Positions 26,840-35,395 of a stretch of 64,000 nucleotides of DNA are shown one piece after another; within the stretch, counting starts at the first letter, position 1; each line of letters opens with the position of its first letter. The stretch comes from Persicitalea sp963716085 (GTDB lineage Bacteria > Bacteroidota > Bacteroidia > Cytophagales > Spirosomataceae). The stretch is from the NCBI GenBank assembly GCA_963716085.1, contig OY970288.1:2480001-2544000 (forward strand). Direction: 5' to 3'. The position numbers were made by a program, and so were the translations under genes. The notes below the pieces were generated by a model, which searched no databases, was not told the origin of the DNA, and was given only the letters and a program-made list of their open reading frames with translations.

Positions 26840-28576
26840 ATGCTGAAACACCTATATACTTTCTTCTTTCTGCTAATTTCCCTTTGTACTTACGCCCAGT
26901 ACGAAACCCGCTTTGAAAAAAGTAAGGGCACCCAAACGCCCACCTACGAAGAGGGCATCGCCTTCTACCAGCAGTTGGCCAAAGACTTTCCCCAGATCCA
27001 GATGCAGGCCAAAGGCCCCACCGACAGCGGCAAACCGTTGCACCTGGTGCTGTATTCCCGAAATCGCCAATTCGACATCGTCAAGCTCAAAGCCCAGGGA
27101 AAAGGCATCGTGCTGATTAACAACGCCATCCACCCCGGTGAACCCGATGGGGTGGATGCTTCCATGATGCTGCTGCGTGATATCGCCCTGTATCCCGAAC
27201 GCTTCCCCCAGCTCGATAGCGTGGTACTGGCGATTATCCCTTTTTACAATATCGGCGGGGCTTTGAACCGCAACCGCACCACCCGCGTCAACCAAGAGGG
27301 GCCGGAAGAGTATGGCTTTCGGGGCAACGCCCGCAACTACGACCTGAACCGCGACTTCATCAAGGCCGATACCCGCAACGCCCGCAGCTTCGCCGCCATT
27401 TTTCACGAACTCGACCCCGATCTTTTTGTCGACACCCACGTCAGCAACGGGGCCGACTACCAGTACGTGATGACGCTGGACTACACGCAGGAAAACAAAC
27501 TGGGTGGCCCGTTGGGAGAGTTCCAGCGCAATACTTTCCTGCCTTATCTCTACGACCACATGAAAACCGCAGGCTACGAGGCCACGCCTTACGTCAACGC
27601 CTGGGGCCAAGCGCCCGACAAGGGCTTCGTGCAGTTTGCCGACTGGCCCCGCTACTCCACGGGCTACGCGGCGCTGTTTCACACCATCGGCGTAATGACC
27701 GAAACCCACATGTTGAAACCCTTCGACCAGCGCGTGAAAGCTACCTACGCTTACCTGGAGGGCACGACCAAAGTTTTGGCGCAGTACCGGGACCAAATTC
27801 TGGCGATGCGGAAAGAGACCAAGGAAGCCGTAAAAACGCAGAAGTTTTTTCCGCTGACCTGGGAGGTCAATCGCGACAAGCCGACCCAAATCGAATTCAA
27901 GGGCTACGAACCTGAGTACCCGACGAGCGAAGTGAGTGGGCAGAAAAGGCTGTTTTACAATCGTGAAAAGCCTTTTACAAAAACCATCCCATTCTATAAT
28001 TTGTACGAACCCGTCGAGATGGTGAAAAAGCCGGACGCCTATGTAATTCCCCAGGGCTGGCACAATGTTATCGACTTGCTAAAACTGAACGGGGCGCAGA
28101 TGCGGCCTTTGTCTCGCGACACGCTGATGCGGGTAGAGGTTTACCAAATTACGGACGTGAAAACCTCCTCCCAACCTTACGAGGGCCATTATTGGCATAC
28201 GAATGTCGAACTGAACATGAAGATGGGCGAAGAGCCATTCAAAAAGGGCGATTGGTACATTCCGGTGAATCAGAGCGCAAACCGCTACATCGTCGAAACG
28301 CTGGAGCCGAAGGGCGTGGATTCATTTTTTAAATGGAATTTCTTTGACACGATTCTGCAAGCCAAGGAAGGGTTTTCAGCTTATGTCTTCGAGGATTTAG
28401 CGGCAAAAATCCTGCGCCAATCGCCCGATTTGCAAAAAGCCCTGCAAGAGAAAGTTGCCACGGATGCCGCCTTCGCCAAAAACGCCGACGCGCAACTGGA
28501 TTACATCTACGAACACTCGAAGTACCGGGAGAAGGAGCATTTACGCTATCCGGTTTTTCGGGTTCCGGCGTTTTGA
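26840..28576 (+). CDS. M14 family zinc carboxypeptidase
   Basis: A 578-residue secreted protein (MLKHLYTFFFLLISLCTYAQ) with the zinc ligands of M14 peptidases: His98 and Glu101 in HPGEPDG and His200 in VDTHVSNG. RNYDLNRDF contains the substrate-carboxylate Asn-Arg pair. A C-terminal ~250-residue beta-rich region extends beyond the peptidase. It likely trims peptides or peptidoglycan in the periplasm. It is followed 36 bp later by an amidohydrolase on the same strand. Confidence 0.92.
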   Translation: MLKHLYTFFFLLISLCTYAQYETRFEKSKGTQTPTYEEGIAFYQQLAKDFPQIQMQAKGPTDSGKPLHLVLYSRNRQFDIVKLKAQGKGIVLINNAIHPGEPDGVDASMMLLRDIALYPERFPQLDSVVLAIIPFYNIGGALNRNRTTRVNQEGPEEYGFRGNARNYDLNRDFIKADTRNARSFAAIFHELDPDLFVDTHVSNGADYQYVMTLDYTQENKLGGPLGEFQRNTFLPYLYDHMKTAGYEATPYVNAWGQAPDKGFVQFADWPRYSTGYAALFHTIGVMTETHMLKPFDQRVKATYAYLEGTTKVLAQYRDQILAMRKETKEAVKTQKFFPLTWEVNRDKPTQIEFKGYEPEYPTSEVSGQKRLFYNREKPFTKTIPFYNLYEPVEMVKKPDAYVIPQGWHNVIDLLKLNGAQMRPLSRDTLMRVEVYQITDVKTSSQPYEGHYWHTNVELNMKMGEEPFKKGDWYIPVNQSANRYIVETLEPKGVDSFFKWNFFDTILQAKEGFSAYVFEDLAAKILRQSPDLQKALQEKVATDAAFAKNADAQLDYIYEHSKYREKEHLRYPVFRVPAF

Positions 28577-28612
28577 TTTCCTGCATAAAATGAAACTTTA
28601 AAAACAGAAATT

Positions 28613-29896
28613 ATGAATGTATTCACCAAAATATTTCCCCTGCTTCTCCTAACCATTATCTCCTGCAAAAGCCAGGAAACGACCAACCAGAACTACCTGG
28701 CCTTCACCGGCGCCACCCTCATCGACGGCAGCGGCGGCGAGCCGATTCAGGATGGCGTGTTACTTATCCAAAACGGGCGGATAGTGGCTGTGGGCGCAAG
28801 AGCTGAGGTCGAAATCCCCGAAAGAGCCGCAGTCAGAGACGTAACTGGCAAGTACATCATGCCCGGCCTCATCAACACCCACGGCCATGTCGGCGACGTG
28901 CAGGGTATCGAGGGGGGACATTATTCTACCCAAAACATCATCGACAACCTGGCGATCTACGCCCGCTACGGCGTGACCACCGTCGTGAGCCTGGGCGGCG
29001 ACCAGGCCGAAGCCGCACCGCTGCGGGCGGTCAACGACACGGCGGCCACGCAGCGGGCGCGGCTTTTCATCGCGGGCGAGGTCATCACCGGAGACACGCC
29101 CGCCGAGGCGGAGGCAGTTATTGAAAAAAACGCTAAAATGGGAGTCGATCTCATGAAAATCAGGGTGGACGACAATCTGGGTACTTCGCCCAAAATGACG
29201 GAGGAGGTGTACCGCGCGGTCATCAAAAAATCCCACGAGCTGGGCTACAAAATAGCGACTCATATGTACTACCTCGCCGACGCTAAAAAGCTGCTCGATG
29301 CGGGTAGTGATATGCTGGCCCACAGCGTCCGCGACTTGCCTGTCGACAAGGAATTTATCCAACTCATCAAGGCAAAAAATATCGGCTACTGTCCGACTTT
29401 GACCCGCGAGCTTTCGACTTTCGTCTACGGCGACACGGCGGCTTTCTTTTCCGACCCGTATTTCTTGCAGGAATACGACCGCGCCACTATCGCCCCGCTG
29501 CTCGACCCTGCCAGTCAGGAAAAAGTGCGCAACAACCGGACGGCTCAGATTTATAAGCAGCAACTCCCCACTGCCATGGCGAACCTAAAAACGCTGCAAG
29601 ACCGGGGCGTTCCCATCGTCTTCGGCACCGACAGCGGCATCCCGAAGCGGTTCATGGGGTACTTCGAGCAACTGGAACTGGAAATGATGGCCGAAGCGGG
29701 CCTCACGCCGATGCAGATCATCGTCTCGGCCAGCAAAAACGCCGCTGAGTACATGGGACTGAAAGACCTCGGGACTTTATCCCCCGGCCACTGGGCCGAC
29801 TTCCTAATTTTGGAAGCCGACCCGCTGGCGGATATTCAGAATGTGCGGACGATTTCCGGGGTGTGGATTGGGGGCGAGGAGGTAGAGCGGAAATAA
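28613..29896 (+). CDS. Amidohydrolase family lipoprotein (imidazolonepropionase/prolidase-like)
   Basis: A 427-residue metal-dependent hydrolase with a lipoprotein signal (lipobox IISC, Cys18). The family pattern is complete: HxH at His90 and His92 (INTHGHVG), a later His in KIATHMYY, LAHSVRD and the terminal FGTDSGIP metal Asp. The predicted site is the inner leaflet of the outer membrane. Secreted relatives cleave dipeptides or cyclic amides; substrate unknown. Together with the preceding carboxypeptidase it may process peptides. Confidence 0.9.
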   Translation: MNVFTKIFPLLLLTIISCKSQETTNQNYLAFTGATLIDGSGGEPIQDGVLLIQNGRIVAVGARAEVEIPERAAVRDVTGKYIMPGLINTHGHVGDVQGIEGGHYSTQNIIDNLAIYARYGVTTVVSLGGDQAEAAPLRAVNDTAATQRARLFIAGEVITGDTPAEAEAVIEKNAKMGVDLMKIRVDDNLGTSPKMTEEVYRAVIKKSHELGYKIATHMYYLADAKKLLDAGSDMLAHSVRDLPVDKEFIQLIKAKNIGYCPTLTRELSTFVYGDTAAFFSDPYFLQEYDRATIAPLLDPASQEKVRNNRTAQIYKQQLPTAMANLKTLQDRGVPIVFGTDSGIPKRFMGYFEQLELEMMAEAGLTPMQIIVSASKNAAEYMGLKDLGTLSPGHWADFLILEADPLADIQNVRTISGVWIGGEEVERK

Positions 29897-29905
29897 TTCC
29901 GAAAA

Positions 29906-31312
29906 TTACCGTCTTGTAAGATCACTCCTCACCAGCTTGAACCTAGGAATTTCTAAAAATTTCTTGCGGTAGGCGTCGTAATCTGGTTCTGTCTTCAAAT
30001 CAACCTGATACTTATACTTGTACCCCGTTTTGGGTTGAGCATTTGGATAAACCCGGCCAACAAAAATTTGATATAGATCGCTGGATTTATAGCTATTTAA
30101 GTCTGTATTTTCTATCTTCTTGCCGTTGACCCAGACTCCGTACAGATTAGGATTCTTGTACTTTTCAAAATCTTCTTTTGAAAGGAGATTTTTTGGGGCG
30201 GGCTCCGCATAATAAATTTTGAATTTCAAAGTATCGGCTTGGCTCCTGCTCATCGCTTCACGTAATTTAATCATTCTCTCTCCATCCGTAACCTGAGGAT
30301 ATTCTAGCCATACATATCCCTTTTTTTGTTTAGTGATATATTTGCTAATGAGTGTGTTGTACTCTATCACCAAGTCTGGGGAAAGTCTCGACAAACTCAT
30401 TTCAACGGGTGGTGGCGGTGCAATCTGTGCCAGCGACAGATCGCTGAACGCGAAAAAGACAATGACCAGCAACGGCAGGACTGAACCCTGGGCCAGGACG
30501 GCCCGCGCGGGGGAGGTTTGTTTGTGCATCATGACGAATCGTTTTTTGATGAATGAATAATTGAACTTACTGATGAAGGGCAGATGCGCCAAGCTGGCGG
30601 ATTTTTGCAGCAGCAGCCGCTGGTAGTATGAGATGTCTTGCATATCCTTAGTGACTGACGCATCGGCCAGGAACTCGTGGTTCATCGCGATGGCGTTCCG
30701 GTAAAAGTGTAGCACGGGGTTGAACCAGAAAATGACTTTCAGAAACTCAATGAACACGATGTCGAGGCTATGCAGTTGCTGCGCGTGAGCGCGCTCGTGA
30801 GCCAGGATTTCTCGTTCGAGCGTCTCGTTGGTATAATCGGCTTTATCTATAAAGACGTAATCCAGAAAGCTGTGCGGGACGGTAGGGGCGTCGAGCAAAA
30901 CGAGTTTCAGTTCCCCGTGCTTTTCAATGGCGTGGTTACGGATTCGACTGATTAGCATCGATAGGTTTTTGCCAAAACGCACCAACAGCCATGCGCCCAC
31001 TGCCAGGTAAACTATACCCAAAAAGCTGATCCACGAGAATTCACCTGATCCATCCATTGGCGGAAGCAACTGCACGGTGTAGGCGTGCATTCCCGCCGTT
31101 CCGGACGCGGCGAAGGCCTCGGGAGGATGCGGAAAAACAGGCGTTGGCAGCAGTATTTCCAGCGGCACTAGTGGCAGCACCAGCGAAAGTACCAAGCTGC
31201 CCAGCAAATAGAGCCGATTGAAGCGCAACATCTTTTCCCTTTCCAGAACAATCCGGTAAAAGAGCAGCAGCACCGCCGAGCAGAGCGACATTTTCAGCAG
31301 ATAGAGTATCAT
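29906..31312 (-). CDS. M56 family (BlaR1/MecR1-like) membrane peptidase
   Basis: A 468-residue membrane protein with transmembrane helices near residues 1-20, 35-55, 93-113 and around 292-312. The cytoplasmic zinc motif HERAH (His172, Glu173, His176) lies in EREILAHERAHAQQLHSLD, typical of M56 antirepressor peptidases. The region after the last helix (about 150 residues) is not a penicillin-binding domain; it is a short exported domain with repeated YAEPAPKNLLS and YPNAQPKTGYKYK segments. It overlaps the BlaI-type repressor gene by 4 bp, so the two form a signalling pair. Confidence 0.9.
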   Translation of the reverse strand: MILYLLKMSLCSAVLLLFYRIVLEREKMLRFNRLYLLGSLVLSLVLPLVPLEILLPTPVFPHPPEAFAASGTAGMHAYTVQLLPPMDGSGEFSWISFLGIVYLAVGAWLLVRFGKNLSMLISRIRNHAIEKHGELKLVLLDAPTVPHSFLDYVFIDKADYTNETLEREILAHERAHAQQLHSLDIVFIEFLKVIFWFNPVLHFYRNAIAMNHEFLADASVTKDMQDISYYQRLLLQKSASLAHLPFISKFNYSFIKKRFVMMHKQTSPARAVLAQGSVLPLLVIVFFAFSDLSLAQIAPPPPVEMSLSRLSPDLVIEYNTLISKYITKQKKGYVWLEYPQVTDGERMIKLREAMSRSQADTLKFKIYYAEPAPKNLLSKEDFEKYKNPNLYGVWVNGKKIENTDLNSYKSSDLYQIFVGRVYPNAQPKTGYKYKYQVDLKTEPDYDAYRKKFLEIPRFKLVRSDLTRR

Positions 31313-31680
31313 GATTTCCGGTCTTTGAGTTGCTGTTCGATGATGGACTTCAATTCTTCCAGTTCGGCGGTCGTCAGGTCGGTGGCGGTGGTGAAAAAGG
31401 AGGCGAACTGCGCGGCGGAACTATCGAAATGGTTGGTGATCAGGCCATCCAGATGCTTCGAAAAATAATCTTCCTTGCTCACTAGCGGGTAGTACTCCCG
31501 CGAGTTACCGTAGGTTCGGTAGGCCACGAAGTCCTTATCGATCATGCGCCGCAGCAGCGTGGCCACCGTCGTGGGGGCGGGCTTGGGTTCGGGGAAGGCG
31601 TCGAGCAGGTCTTTCATGAAGGCTTTGCCCATTTGCCAGAGGTAGCCCATCAAATTTTCTTCGGCTTCAGTGAGTTTCAT
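31309..31680 (-). CDS. BlaI/MecI/CopY family transcriptional repressor
   Basis: A 123-residue winged-helix repressor (MKLTEAEENLMGYLWQMGKAFMKDLL, PAPTTVATLLRRMIDKDFV). BlaI-family dimers bind TACA(n)TGTA sites and are cleaved when the partner M56 peptidase is activated. Such a site (TCTACA-AA-TGTAGA) sits on this gene's own promoter, so autoregulation is expected. No beta-lactamase gene is adjacent, as is usual for Bacteroidota pairs. Confidence 0.93.
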   Translation of the reverse strand: MKLTEAEENLMGYLWQMGKAFMKDLLDAFPEPKPAPTTVATLLRRMIDKDFVAYRTYGNSREYYPLVSKEDYFSKHLDGLITNHFDSSAAQFASFFTTATDLTTAELEELKSIIEQQLKDRKS

Positions 31681-31701
31681 TTCTACGGTTTGAGACTTGT
31701 T

Positions 31702-31736
31702 TCTACAAATGTAGAGATAAAAATTTTAATTTCAAA
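31702..31736 (-). promoter_or_regulatory. Promoter and operator of the BlaI-M56 operon
   Basis: On the minus strand, TTTG (31736-31733), a 19-bp gap and TACATTTG (31713-31706) match the Bacteroidota -33/-7 consensus (TTTG, 19-21 bp, TAnnTTTG). The palindrome with arms TCTACA (31702-31707) and TGTAGA (31710-31715), a TACA..TGTA BlaI-type site, lies directly on the -7 box. Bound repressor would block polymerase. About 25 nt separate the -7 box from the start codon. Confidence 0.8.
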
Positions 31737-31752
31737 TTTTTATCAATAAAAA

Positions 31753-31787
31753 GCCGTCCCGCCAAGCAAACTGCTTGACGGGACGGC
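31753..31787 (-). terminator. Rho-independent terminator after higBA
   Basis: A hairpin of 35 nt, with outer arms GCCGTCCCG and CGGGACGGC and inner CAAGCA/TGCTTG pairing. On the minus strand it is followed by TTTTTATTG. It closes the toxin-antitoxin operon ending at 31805 and insulates the blaI promoter. Confidence 0.85.
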
Positions 31788-31804
31788 GAATCCTTCTACG
31801 AATC

Positions 31805-32104
31805 TTACATAAATGTCAATCCTATTTTTCGATTCAGACCTTGCTCAAAAATTCTAATCAGCGTAGATAGTTGGATATTTGCTCTTGCATTTTCCAATTT
31901 CGAGATATAGCTTTTTTTTGTTCCCGCTTTCTCGGCCAGTTCCTCCTGCGTCAGGTTTGCTTCCTTGCGAGCCGCTTTAAGCATCTCGCTTATAATGAAC
32001 ATCTGGGCTTTCTCTTCGTACTGATTCCGGCTCTCAGTGCCCAGTCCCCCGTGTTCATGCTCGATCAGTTCATCGAATGTATTTATGTTTTCGTAATTAG
32101 TCAT
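31805..32104 (-). CDS. HigA-like XRE antitoxin
   Basis: A 99-residue helix-turn-helix protein (KEANLTQEELAEKAGTKKSYISKLENARANIQLSTLIRIFEQGL). The DNA-binding domain is C-terminal, with an acidic N-terminal region that may wrap the toxin. It lies after the toxin gene with a 4-bp overlap, the HigBA order. It should repress its own operon through the palindrome upstream of the toxin. Confidence 0.9.
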   Translation of the reverse strand: MTNYENINTFDELIEHEHGGLGTESRNQYEEKAQMFIISEMLKAARKEANLTQEELAEKAGTKKSYISKLENARANIQLSTLIRIFEQGLNRKIGLTFM

Positions 32105-32445
32105 GGTGCTTTTCTCTTTTGTTCAAAATATTCATGCATCAGGCTGATTGCTTTTTTCAGTTCAGCTTTTGGTGTTTTCTGAGTCTTTTTATGGAAAGCA
32201 TTGAAGATGACAACCAGCTCACCTTGGTCGAACGTACAAAAGATACGATAAATATTGGACTGGTACTCAATCCTGATTTCGTAAAGCCCATCCGTTCCCG
32301 AAAGATGCTTTAGGAACTTTTCAGGTACACGCTCGACTTGCTTTACCAGTTCAAACACGTATTGAATTTTGCTTTTGACCTTGGCGTCCTGCCCTCTATA
32401 AAATTCAATGAAGTGGTTTTTATGGAAAATAATTTTGCGGGCCAT
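32101..32445 (-). CDS. HigB-like RelE/ParE superfamily toxin (Gp49-like)
   Basis: A 114-residue basic protein (HKNHFIEFYRGQDAKVKSKIQYVFELV ... LYEIRIEYQSNIYRIFCTFDQGELVVIFNAFHKKTQKTPKAELKKA) matching phage-derived Gp49-like/HigB toxins, which cut mRNA in the ribosome. The core RxxxxxxxYRIF and FxKKTQKTP motifs are intact, so the toxin is probably active. The ATG follows the promoter -7 box by only 4 nt. It precedes its antitoxin. Confidence 0.9.
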   Translation of the reverse strand: MARKIIFHKNHFIEFYRGQDAKVKSKIQYVFELVKQVERVPEKFLKHLSGTDGLYEIRIEYQSNIYRIFCTFDQGELVVIFNAFHKKTQKTPKAELKKAISLMHEYFEQKRKAP

Positions 32446-32449
32446 GGTA

Positions 32450-32481
32450 CAAAGTTATCCTAAAAGATAACATTTAGCAAA
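32450..32481 (-). promoter_or_regulatory. Promoter and operator of higBA, predicted leaderless
   Basis: On the minus strand TTTG (32481-32478), a 20-bp gap and TAACTTTG (32457-32450) match the Bacteroidota consensus. A perfect palindrome GTTATC-6 nt-GATAAC (32454-32471) overlaps the -7 box and spacer and is the likely HigA operator. The -7 box ends 4 nt before the ATG at 32445, so the predicted transcript starts at or next to the start codon. Confidence 0.75.
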
Positions 32482-32498
32482 GCGGGCGACTGAAAAAA

Positions 32499-32536
32499 TG
32501 CCTTTTCTCCAAGCAGCGACACTTGAAGAAAAGGCA
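32499..32536 (-). terminator. Rho-independent terminator after a DinB gene
   Basis: Arms TGCCTTTTCT (32499-32508) and AGAAAAGGCA (32527-32536) form a perfect 10-bp stem. On the minus strand it is followed by TTTTTTC. It lies 19 bp beyond the stop of the DinB gene at 32555. Confidence 0.8.
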
Positions 32537-32554
32537 GCAATGAAATCGGAGTCA

Positions 32555-33073
32555 TCAGTTTTGCTCCGAATCAGCCATCATCGCCTCCATTTCGTCGGCA
32601 CTAGCGCCGTAAGGGCCGGGAATGGGAATGTCGAGCAGCCGCAGATACACGCCCAACTGCGCGCGGTGGTGGGCGTTTTGTCCGAAGGAATGGCGCACGG
32701 CTTCCGCCTTGGACATTTCCATGATCACGTGGTCGCCCGCGCGTAGTACCCAATTGTTGGGCAAAATATCGTCGGTCACGCGGCTGAGTACCTCCTCCGA
32801 CTCCTGAACACTTTGGTCGAAGGTCGTTAGCAGCGCCACGGCATCGGCGTGGTGCTTGGTTTCTTCCTGGGATACGTCCCAGTCATCTTTGTCGAGTACG
32901 CCGCCGATCCAGGAGGCGATGTCGGCCAGGTGGGTGGCCAGGTCGTGCATGGTCATGCTCTTGGGGTGGGGGCGCCAGTCCATTTTGTCGGCGGGGACAA
33001 GGGCCAGCATTTTACGGGTGGCGGGTGCCTCGTGGGCGAGTTCTTGCTGGAAAGCTTCGATGAATGTCATCAT
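32555..33073 (-). CDS. DinB family protein
   Basis: About 172 residues from the double Met at 33073/33070 (MMTFIEAFQQELAHEAPATRKML); an upstream frame to 33103 looks non-coding. The DinB/YfiT four-helix bundle is shown by its three metal-type histidines: DLATHLADIASW, and HSFGQNAHHRAQLGVYLR near residue 138. Family members are metal-dependent thiol transferases or stress proteins; specific role unknown. Its own terminator follows. The WYL regulator upstream is on the same strand. Confidence 0.88.
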   Translation of the reverse strand: MMTFIEAFQQELAHEAPATRKMLALVPADKMDWRPHPKSMTMHDLATHLADIASWIGGVLDKDDWDVSQEETKHHADAVALLTTFDQSVQESEEVLSRVTDDILPNNWVLRAGDHVIMEMSKAEAVRHSFGQNAHHRAQLGVYLRLLDIPIPGPYGASADEMEAMMADSEQN

Positions 33074-33132
33074 AGTCGGTGGTTTGTTTGGTTGATGAAA
33101 CAAATATCGACCCGCCGCCTGACAGCCCTATG

Positions 33133-34101
33133 TCAGCAGGGTTCAGGAATGTTAGATAAAAGCCGCTGCTGCGTCCGTTCCAGCTTTTTCAACACCATTT
33201 CCCGCAGCGCCTCCGGCTCCACGATGTCGGCCACTTCACCGAATATCAGCACCCAATGCGCCAGCGCGGGCAGGGAGTCCGTCAGGAAAGTCATCTCGAC
33301 CTGATCACCCGCGTCGGTCTGACTCACGAAGCCGCAGTAGTAGTGCTGGTCGCCGAGGTATCGCATGCCCTTGCGATCCATGCGGATGACGGCCTTGTGA
33401 AGCGTACGCTCCTTGCGGGTATGTTCGATGAAGCTTTGCAGGGCCGGGTGTTGGGTCGAGAAACGCTCAGACTGCACATCCAGCGATTGCACGCGATCGG
33501 TTCGGAAGTTGCGGTAGCCTTCTCGCAGGCGGCAGTAGGCGATCAAGTACCAGAACGGCCCGCCCGAATAGATACCAACGGGCTCGACGTCGCGCTCCGT
33601 CGCGCCGGGGCTGGTCGCGGATTGGTACACGAGCCGGACGACCCGCTTTTCGGCGATGCAGTGCAGGATGGTTTCGATGGGGAGGTTCTGGGGGCGGTCT
33701 TTGGGCAAATACGGACTGGATACCACCGCGATGCGGCTGCTCAGGTCGTCGAGCATTTCCTTGTCGGGGGTGCGCAGGACGGCTTTTATTTTGTAAAGAG
33801 CATCTTGATAAGAGGCGCGCGTCGTGGCGTCGGTCCACTGGTCGACCAGCTTTTCGGCGGTGAGGAAGGCCATCGCCTCCTCGCGCGTGAACTGCACGGG
33901 CGGCAGTCGGTAACCCTGCACGATGGAGTAGCCCACGCCCGCCTCGCCGATGATCGGCACGCCCGCCAGTTCCAGCGTTCGCATATCGCGGTACACCGTC
34001 CGCAGGCTGATATTGAATCGCTCGGCCACTTCCTGCGAGCGGAGGATGCGCTTGGATTGCAGTTGGATCAGCAGGGAGGTCAGGCGGTCGAGTCGGTTCA
34101 T
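33133..34101 (-). CDS. HTH and WYL domain transcriptional regulator (YafY type)
   Basis: A 322-residue regulator: N-terminal winged helix (MNRLDRLTSLLIQLQSKRILRSQEVAERFNISLRTVYRDMRTLELAGVPIIGEAGVGY), then a WYL ligand-binding domain with PFWYLIAYCRLREGYRNFRTDRV (about residues 184-206), and a WCX-like C-terminal domain. WYL regulators often control DNA-damage or stress genes. It precedes the DinB gene on the same strand by about 60 bp and may control it. Confidence 0.9.
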   Translation of the reverse strand: MNRLDRLTSLLIQLQSKRILRSQEVAERFNISLRTVYRDMRTLELAGVPIIGEAGVGYSIVQGYRLPPVQFTREEAMAFLTAEKLVDQWTDATTRASYQDALYKIKAVLRTPDKEMLDDLSSRIAVVSSPYLPKDRPQNLPIETILHCIAEKRVVRLVYQSATSPGATERDVEPVGIYSGGPFWYLIAYCRLREGYRNFRTDRVQSLDVQSERFSTQHPALQSFIEHTRKERTLHKAVIRMDRKGMRYLGDQHYYCGFVSQTDAGDQVEMTFLTDSLPALAHWVLIFGEVADIVEPEALREMVLKKLERTQQRLLSNIPEPC

Positions 34102-34104
34102 TGG

Positions 34105-35352
34105 TTAGACTAAAATTTTATGTTTGGCAATAAAAGCCGGGTCGATTTCCACCCCGCTACCGACGCCTTTCGGCAAGTGCAAAATGCCGTTTTCTGGTAC
34201 CAGCGAGGAAGTTTCGCATTCGTAAGGTACCTCGTTGCTCAGTCCTTTGTACTCATGAAAAGGGCCGGCGTTGGGTAACGCCGAGACAAATTGCATCATA
34301 TAGATATAGCCCAGCCCCGTCCCCGAAATGTGGGGCGTACAAACGTAGCCCTTGGTTGCCGCCATGCGGGCTACCTTCATGCAGCGGATCATGCCGCCGA
34401 AGTAGAATAAATCCTGCTGCACCATTTGGGCCGCTTCCTGCGCGATGAGCCAGCGAAAATTGCGGATGCTTACCTCGCCGCCGCCCGTGCCGATGGGAAT
34501 GGTAAGTGCGTCGGCGGTGCGCTTCCAGTCTTCGTAATAGTCGGTCGGGCAAGGCTGCTCGAAGAGGTCGATGCGGTTTTCCTCGCAGATTTTACCCATG
34601 CGAATGGCTTCTTCGGCTTCGTAGCTGCCGTTGCAGTCGGCATAAATCGTGATGTCGTCACCGAAAGATTTGCGCATGAGGGGAATGAGTCGTTCGCTAC
34701 GACCCACAGGATACTCGGGGCTTCCCTCGCGGCCTCCGACCTTGAATTTCACTGCTTTGGCGTTGGTTTTTTGCCGTAGGGCTTCGATGTTCTCCACGCT
34801 CACCTCGGCCGTTTTGCCCCGGTTGTCATTGGCTTGATAAATGGCGATTTCGGTGTTGTGGATGTCGCCAATCAACTCGCCCATGCTCTTGCCCGCGAGG
34901 CGGCCCAGCATATCCAAAACCGCCATTTCCACCGTCGCAATGGGAATCCAGATCGTGTAGCCCTGGTACTTGTAGTTATTTTTATAGACCATCACGCCCT
35001 CGATCAGTTGATCCAGATCACGCGCGTCCTTACCGATAAAGTAGGGGTTGACGAGCGTCGTCTGGATCGGGACGAGGTGCGGCATCCTGAGGTTGTGGCC
35101 CACGCAATAGCCCTCGGCGCCATCGGCGGAGCGGACACGGACCATGTAGTTGCCATTATATTCCAGCAGATCACAGCTTTTAATGACGACCGGATCTTTG
35201 AATAATTCCCTTTTCAGCACGGGCCGCGCCAGGGCGGCGTCCAGTTTGGTGTAGTCGGGGTAGTCGGAGGCTGGGCCAGAATCTTTGAGAAAATTAGCGC
35301 CCACGCCCGCCAGCAGGCCGGACTTCATGAAGTTTCTGCGGTTGTTTCTCAT
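34105..35352 (-). CDS. Mandelate racemase/muconate lactonizing enzyme family protein
   Basis: A protein of 415 residues from Met at 35352 (MRNNRRNFMKSGLLAGVGANF), a twin-arginine-like signal that suggests export of a folded enzyme. Enolase-superfamily features: KFKVGG (second-strand Lys pair), metal Asp in YADCNGSY, metal Glu in LFEQPCP, a third acidic residue in GTGGGEVS, and the base His in TPHISGTGLGY. Members dehydrate sugar acids or racemise and lactonise alpha-hydroxy acids. It diverges by 43 bp from an alginate-lyase-family gene, which suggests a role in uronic-acid use. Confidence 0.9.
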   Translation of the reverse strand: MRNNRRNFMKSGLLAGVGANFLKDSGPASDYPDYTKLDAALARPVLKRELFKDPVVIKSCDLLEYNGNYMVRVRSADGAEGYCVGHNLRMPHLVPIQTTLVNPYFIGKDARDLDQLIEGVMVYKNNYKYQGYTIWIPIATVEMAVLDMLGRLAGKSMGELIGDIHNTEIAIYQANDNRGKTAEVSVENIEALRQKTNAKAVKFKVGGREGSPEYPVGRSERLIPLMRKSFGDDITIYADCNGSYEAEEAIRMGKICEENRIDLFEQPCPTDYYEDWKRTADALTIPIGTGGGEVSIRNFRWLIAQEAAQMVQQDLFYFGGMIRCMKVARMAATKGYVCTPHISGTGLGYIYMMQFVSALPNAGPFHEYKGLSNEVPYECETSSLVPENGILHLPKGVGSGVEIDPAFIAKHKILV

Positions 35353-35395
35353 TTTGTTTACTACAAAGTTCTTTTTCACATTAAAAGCATCTACT

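Noticed and set aside
26873..28063. Long minus-strand frame of 396 codons
   Set aside because: Antisense to the M14 peptidase, which has all zinc ligands; no family likeness in the antisense translation.
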